Below are positions 60,720 through 64,000 of a stretch of DNA of 64,000 bases, piece by piece. This stretch comes from UBA668 sp041394605. Lineage in GTDB: Bacteria; Actinomycetota; Acidimicrobiia; Acidimicrobiales; Ilumatobacteraceae. The stretch's first letter is position 1. Every line of letters starts with the position of its first letter. Under the pieces are notes generated by a model that did not search any database, was not told the origin of the DNA, and saw only the letters and a program-made list of their open reading frames with translations. A program made the translations under genes and the position numbers. The stretch covers positions 310,001-374,000 of the forward strand of contig JAWKHX010000004.1 in NCBI GenBank assembly GCA_041394605.1, read 5' to 3'.

Positions 60720-60762
60720 TCGGAGGGTTTCCGGTACGCCTCCGAGCACGAAACCCTCCGAC
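60719..60762. repeat. Stop-codon-associated hairpin repeat, copy 2
   Basis: A 44-bp element; its first G is the last base of the meaB TAG. GTCGGAGGGTTT (60719-60730) pairs with AAACCCTCCGAC (60751-60762), and the inner CCTCCGA gives an alternative stem. It differs from copy 1 (36416) only by a one-base indel. It lies just before the promoter of the next gene. Confidence 0.85.
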
Positions 60763-60766
60763 TGGG

Positions 60767-60772
60767 TAAGGT
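60767..60772 (+). promoter_or_regulatory. Leaderless -10 (TAAGGT) of the enoyl-CoA hydratase gene
   Basis: TAAGGT ends 7 nt before ATG at 60780. It starts 5 nt after the repeat hairpin, so the hairpin would stop meaB transcripts without blocking this promoter. Confidence 0.5.
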
Positions 60773-60779
60773 CCGGGGG

Positions 60780-61553
60780 ATGGGAGCACTGGTGCTGGTG
60801 GAACGACGCGACGATGGGGTCGCGGTGGTCACGCTGAACAACCCGAAGGTCAACGCGCTGTCGCAGGAAGTGCTGGCAGAACTGGCCGAGGCGGCCGCCG
60901 ATCTCACGGCGGATCCGCCGGGCGCGGTGCTGGTCACCGGTGGGGAGCGGATCTTCGCCGCCGGGGCGGACATCAGCCAGTTCGGCGGCCCGGAGGAAGC
61001 CCGGGCCATCACGGCCGGCTTCCACCGTGCGTTGGACGCCGTGGCCGCCATCCCCCGTTTCGTCATCGCCGCCGTCAGCGGGTACGCCCTCGGGGGCGGG
61101 TGCGAACTGGCACTCGCCTGCGACTACCGCATCGCCGGCGAGCGTGCCGTGTTCGGGCAGCCGGAGATCCTGCTGGGGATCATCCCCGGCGGTGGCGGCA
61201 CCCAGCGCCTGGCCCGCGCCGTGGGCGCCAGCCGGGCCAAGGAGATGATGATCACCGGCCGTCAGGTGAAGGCCGACGAGGCGCTGCGGATCGGCCTGGC
61301 CGACGAGGTGGTGCCCAACGATGACCTGCACAGCCGTGCCCTGGCCTTGGCCACCGAGGTCGCCAAGGGGGCGCTGCAGGCGCAGGCCCTCACCAAGCGG
61401 GCGGTGGACGAAGGGCTGGACGGCGACCTGGCCGGTGGCCTGGCCATCGAGAAGGCCCTGTTCGAGCAGGCGTTCCACACCGAGGACAGCCGCATCGGCG
61501 TGCAGAGCTTCCTGGCCAACGGGCCGGGCAAGGCCACCTTCACCGGCCGTTGA
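60780..61553 (+). CDS. Enoyl-CoA hydratase/isomerase family protein
   Basis: A 257-residue crotonase. The oxyanion-hole segments are FAAGADISQFGGPEE and SGYALGGGCELALACDYRIA; the catalytic Glu positions are in FGQPEILLGIIPGGGGTQRL. GRQVKADEALRIGLADEVV follows. It likely acts in fatty acid or amino acid breakdown; specificity is not clear. Adjacent to meaB, which fits propionate or branched-chain metabolism, but the link is by position only. Confidence 0.92.
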   Translation: MGALVLVERRDDGVAVVTLNNPKVNALSQEVLAELAEAAADLTADPPGAVLVTGGERIFAAGADISQFGGPEEARAITAGFHRALDAVAAIPRFVIAAVSGYALGGGCELALACDYRIAGERAVFGQPEILLGIIPGGGGTQRLARAVGASRAKEMMITGRQVKADEALRIGLADEVVPNDDLHSRALALATEVAKGALQAQALTKRAVDEGLDGDLAGGLAIEKALFEQAFHTEDSRIGVQSFLANGPGKATFTGR

Positions 61554-61580
61554 CGGCCGCTGGCGGCGGCGCCGGGGGCC

Positions 61581-64000
61581 TCAGCGGGCCCAGGCGATGA
61601 TGCCCAGTTCCACCGGGCTGATGAGGTGGGGGTGCGTGGGCATGGCGCGCACCGTGACGCCGTACGGGCCGGCCTCGCCGACCTGGTAGTCCGCCTCGAA
61701 CACGCCGGGCGCGGTGGCCACCAGCGGCACTTCCTGCGGTGAGCCGACGAATTCGCCCTCGCTGTCGATCGGGCCGTGCAGCGCCTGCACCGCCACGGCG
61801 CCGCCGTCCAGGCCGTCGAGGTCGACATGGGCGCGGACGTGACGCTGGTCGCCCTCGTGGGCGGCGTGTTGGTCCACCTCCACGTCCAGCACCTTCACGG
61901 CCGGCCACGACGTGCGCACCCACTTCTTCCATGCCGCGAGGTCCTTCGCTGCCGCGCCGCCGTCGGCCAGCGCGGTGCGGGAGCTGGCGGCTGCCGGCTC
62001 GTAGAGCTCGGTGGTGTAGTCGCGCACCATCCGGGCGGCGGTGACGAACGGGCCCAGCGAGCGCCAGTTGGCCTTCATCTTCTCGGCCCAGCCGACGGGT
62101 ACGCCGCTGCTGTCGCGGTCGTAGAACAGGGGCACGATCTCGCGCTCCAGCAGGCCGAACAGGCTGGTGGCCTCACGCTGGTCGCGCCGGCCGAGGTCGG
62201 GGTCGTCGTCGGCGGAGTTGATGGCCCACCCGTTCTCGCCGTCGAAGCATTCGTCCCACCAGCCGTCGAGGATGCTGCAGTTCAACGCCCCGTTGAGCGC
62301 CGCCTTCATCCCGCTGGTGCCGCAGGCCTCCAGCGGCCGGCGCGGGTTGTTCAGCCACACGTCGCAGCCGCGGTACATCATCCGGGCGATGGCCATGTCG
62401 TAGTCCGGCACGAACACGAAGTGGTGGCCGACATCCAGTTGGCGGGCGAACAGCTCGATGCCGCGGATCATGTCCTTGCCCGGCTGGTCCTGTGGGTGGG
62501 CCTTGCCGGCGAACACGAACTGCACCGGCCGGTCGGCGGAGAGGAGCAGCTTGCGCAGGCGGTCCGCCTGGTCCAGCAGGAGGGTGGCCCGCTTGTACGT
62601 GGCGAAACGGCGGGCGAAGCCGATGGTGAGCACCTTGGGGTCCAGCACCAGCTCGCCCATCCGGGCCCGCACGAAGGCCACCAGTTCGGCACGGCCCCGA
62701 TTGCGGGCCGCCCAGATCTCGGCGGGGTCCAGCTGGTCCACGCCCCGCCACGAGGCCTCGTCGGCGCCGTCCCACACGGTGCCGACGCTCTTGGCCAGCA
62801 GCGGGGCGATGTGGTCGCCCACCCAGGTGTGGGCGTGCACGCCGTTGGTGATGGCCCCGATGGGCACCTCGCGCTCGGGCACGTCGGGCCATAGGCCGGC
62901 GAACATCTTCCGGCTGACTTCGCCGTGCAGTTGGGCGACGCCGTTGCTGCGGGCGCTGAGCCGCAGGCCCATCACGGCCATGTTGAACATGCCGTCCGGC
63001 TCGTCGTCGCGGTGGCCGAGGTCCATCAGGTCATCCATGGTGATGCCGCACGACGTGGCGAAGCCGGCGAAGTACTTCTCCATCAGGTCGCGGGCGAAGC
63101 GGTCGATGCCGGCCGGCACCGGGGTGTGGGTGGTGAACACGCCGCCGGCGCGCACGGCCTCCACCGCCTCGGCGAAGGCGTAGCCCTGGGTGACCAGTTC
63201 GTGGATGCGCTCGAAGGCCAGGAACCCGGCGTGGCCCTCGTTGGTGTGGAACACCTGGGGGTCCAGCCCCAGCGCCCGCAGGGCCTTCACGCCGCCCATG
63301 CCCAGCACGATCTCCTGGCGCAGGCGGTGCTCGCGGTCGCCGCCGTAGAGGCGGTCGGTGACGGCCATGGCGGCCTCGCTGTTGCCCTCCACGGCGGTGT
63401 CCAGCAGGTACAGGTGGGTGCGGCCGACCTGCAGTTCCCACACATTGACGCGGGTGGGGTCGCCGGCGAGGTCCACCGTGATCTGGATGTCGGTCTGGCG
63501 GGCGGCGAGGTGCGATGCCTCCAGGCGGGGGTAGCGCTCCTCCTGGTAGCCGTCGGCGTTCAGCCGCTGGCGGAAGTAGCCCTCGGCGTACAGCAGGCCC
63601 ACGCCCACGAGGGGCACGCCGAGGTCGCTGACGGCCTTCAGGTGGTCGCCGGCGAGCACGCCGAGGCCGCCGGAGTACTGCGGCACGGTCTCGCTGATGC
63701 CGAACTCGGGGGAGAAGTAGGCGGTGAGCCCGAGGGGCGAGCCCTCCCGCTGCTGGAACCAGCGCGGTGCCTCCATGGCGTCGCGCAGCCGGGCCGCGGC
63801 GGCGGCGGTGGCGGCGACGACCTCCGGGTCGGCGGCCAGTTCCGCCCAGCGGGCGGCGGTGATGGCCGCCAGCAGGTGCAGCGGGTCCTCCTGGCACTCC
63901 TTCCACAGCACCGGGTCGAGCCGGTGGAAGAGCGCCTTGGTCTCGCGGTCCCACGTCCAGTGGAGGTTCGAGGCCAGCTCTGTAAGCGCTTGCAGAGAGG
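61581..64000 (-). CDS. glgP: Alpha-glucan phosphorylase, 5' end outside the window
   Basis: The reading frame stays open to the window edge (about 806 residues seen). The upstream part SLQALTELASNLHWTWDRET is the DUF3417-like N-terminus of the single-domain phosphorylases, so only some 40-50 residues are missing. Blocks: PEFGISETVPQYSGGLGVLA, VFHTNEGHAGFLAFERI, HTPVPAGIDRF, RPLEACGTSGMKAALNGALN (PLP Lys) and NCSILDGWWDE. It releases glucose-1-P from glycogen-like chains. The GTG at 63911 in the same frame is not the true start. Confidence 0.94.
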   Translation of the reverse strand, partial: SLQALTELASNLHWTWDRETKALFHRLDPVLWKECQEDPLHLLAAITAARWAELAADPEVVAATAAAAARLRDAMEAPRWFQQREGSPLGLTAYFSPEFGISETVPQYSGGLGVLAGDHLKAVSDLGVPLVGVGLLYAEGYFRQRLNADGYQEERYPRLEASHLAARQTDIQITVDLAGDPTRVNVWELQVGRTHLYLLDTAVEGNSEAAMAVTDRLYGGDREHRLRQEIVLGMGGVKALRALGLDPQVFHTNEGHAGFLAFERIHELVTQGYAFAEAVEAVRAGGVFTTHTPVPAGIDRFARDLMEKYFAGFATSCGITMDDLMDLGHRDDEPDGMFNMAVMGLRLSARSNGVAQLHGEVSRKMFAGLWPDVPEREVPIGAITNGVHAHTWVGDHIAPLLAKSVGTVWDGADEASWRGVDQLDPAEIWAARNRGRAELVAFVRARMGELVLDPKVLTIGFARRFATYKRATLLLDQADRLRKLLLSADRPVQFVFAGKAHPQDQPGKDMIRGIELFARQLDVGHHFVFVPDYDMAIARMMYRGCDVWLNNPRRPLEACGTSGMKAALNGALNCSILDGWWDECFDGENGWAINSADDDPDLGRRDQREATSLFGLLEREIVPLFYDRDSSGVPVGWAEKMKANWRSLGPFVTAARMVRDYTTELYEPAAASSRTALADGGAAAKDLAAWKKWVRTSWPAVKVLDVEVDQHAAHEGDQRHVRAHVDLDGLDGGAVAVQALHGPIDSEGEFVGSPQEVPLVATAPGVFEADYQVGEAGPYGVTVRAMPTHPHLISPVELGIIAWAR

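Overview
The window is a GC-rich (roughly 70%) actinobacterial chromosome segment with dense, GC-ending codon use. The backbone argS-lysA-hom-thrC-rho-rpmE-prfA-prmC-glyA-wecA-atp operon-murA is the gene order I recall from Mycobacterium and Streptomyces. Paired DUF1800/DUF1501 exported proteins, two b-type ATP synthase subunits, a MurA with Asp in place of the usual Cys, and proteins I do not recognise point to a deep-branching lineage such as Acidimicrobiia. That placement is inference from content; no marker tree was built.

Layout. 1-1.9 kb: a partial lipoprotein, then a small-protein / ribbon-helix-helix / DUF4097 operon behind an array of 8-bp half-sites. 1.9-6.3 kb: an IlvX-like TPP enzyme, an MFS exporter and a thioesterase, divergent from an HxlR regulator. 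6.3-10.3 kb: tRNA-Arg(CCG), SoxR with its box and a divergent target, an L,D-transpeptidase and RtcB. 10.4-20.5 kb: argS, lysA, a PemK-like protein, an LPxTG-type surface protein, hom, a frameshifted thrC, a vapBC pair where thrB would be expected, a second frameshifted gene, and rho. 20.5-30.6 kb: a regulator/MFS pair, rpmE with a strong terminator, the DUF1800/DUF1501 pair, prfA-prmC and a lipoprotein. 30.9-38 kb: TerB-like protein, S9 peptidase, alcohol dehydrogenase, nucleoside hydrolase, lipoprotein and thiolase-like protein. 38-49 kb: rpiB, glyA, wecA and the complete atp operon, with atpC frameshifted. 49-64 kb: an SDR gene bracketed by two identical 28-bp palindromes, glpX with tiny upstream ORFs, an S9 peptidase / duplicated-domain / J-domain / hydrolase operon, an MFS protein, murA, a small redox-type lipoprotein, nfuA-meaB, enoyl-CoA hydratase and a 5'-truncated glgP.

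Signals beyond genes. About a dozen genes have a TAnnnT hexamer ending 6-7 nt before the start codon, which implies widespread leaderless transcription and fixes several starts. Two nearly identical hairpin elements begin inside the TAG stop codons of unrelated genes 24 kb apart. Three genes (thrC, an unnamed gene, atpC) each carry a single-base frameshift; because two of them are core genes, residual sequence errors are as likely as real mutations.

No CRISPR array, rRNA gene, prophage or recognisable insertion sequence was seen. The most intriguing undescribed features are the twin 28-bp palindromes, the stop-codon-associated repeat, the 8-bp operator array, and the pair of tiny proteins upstream of glpX.
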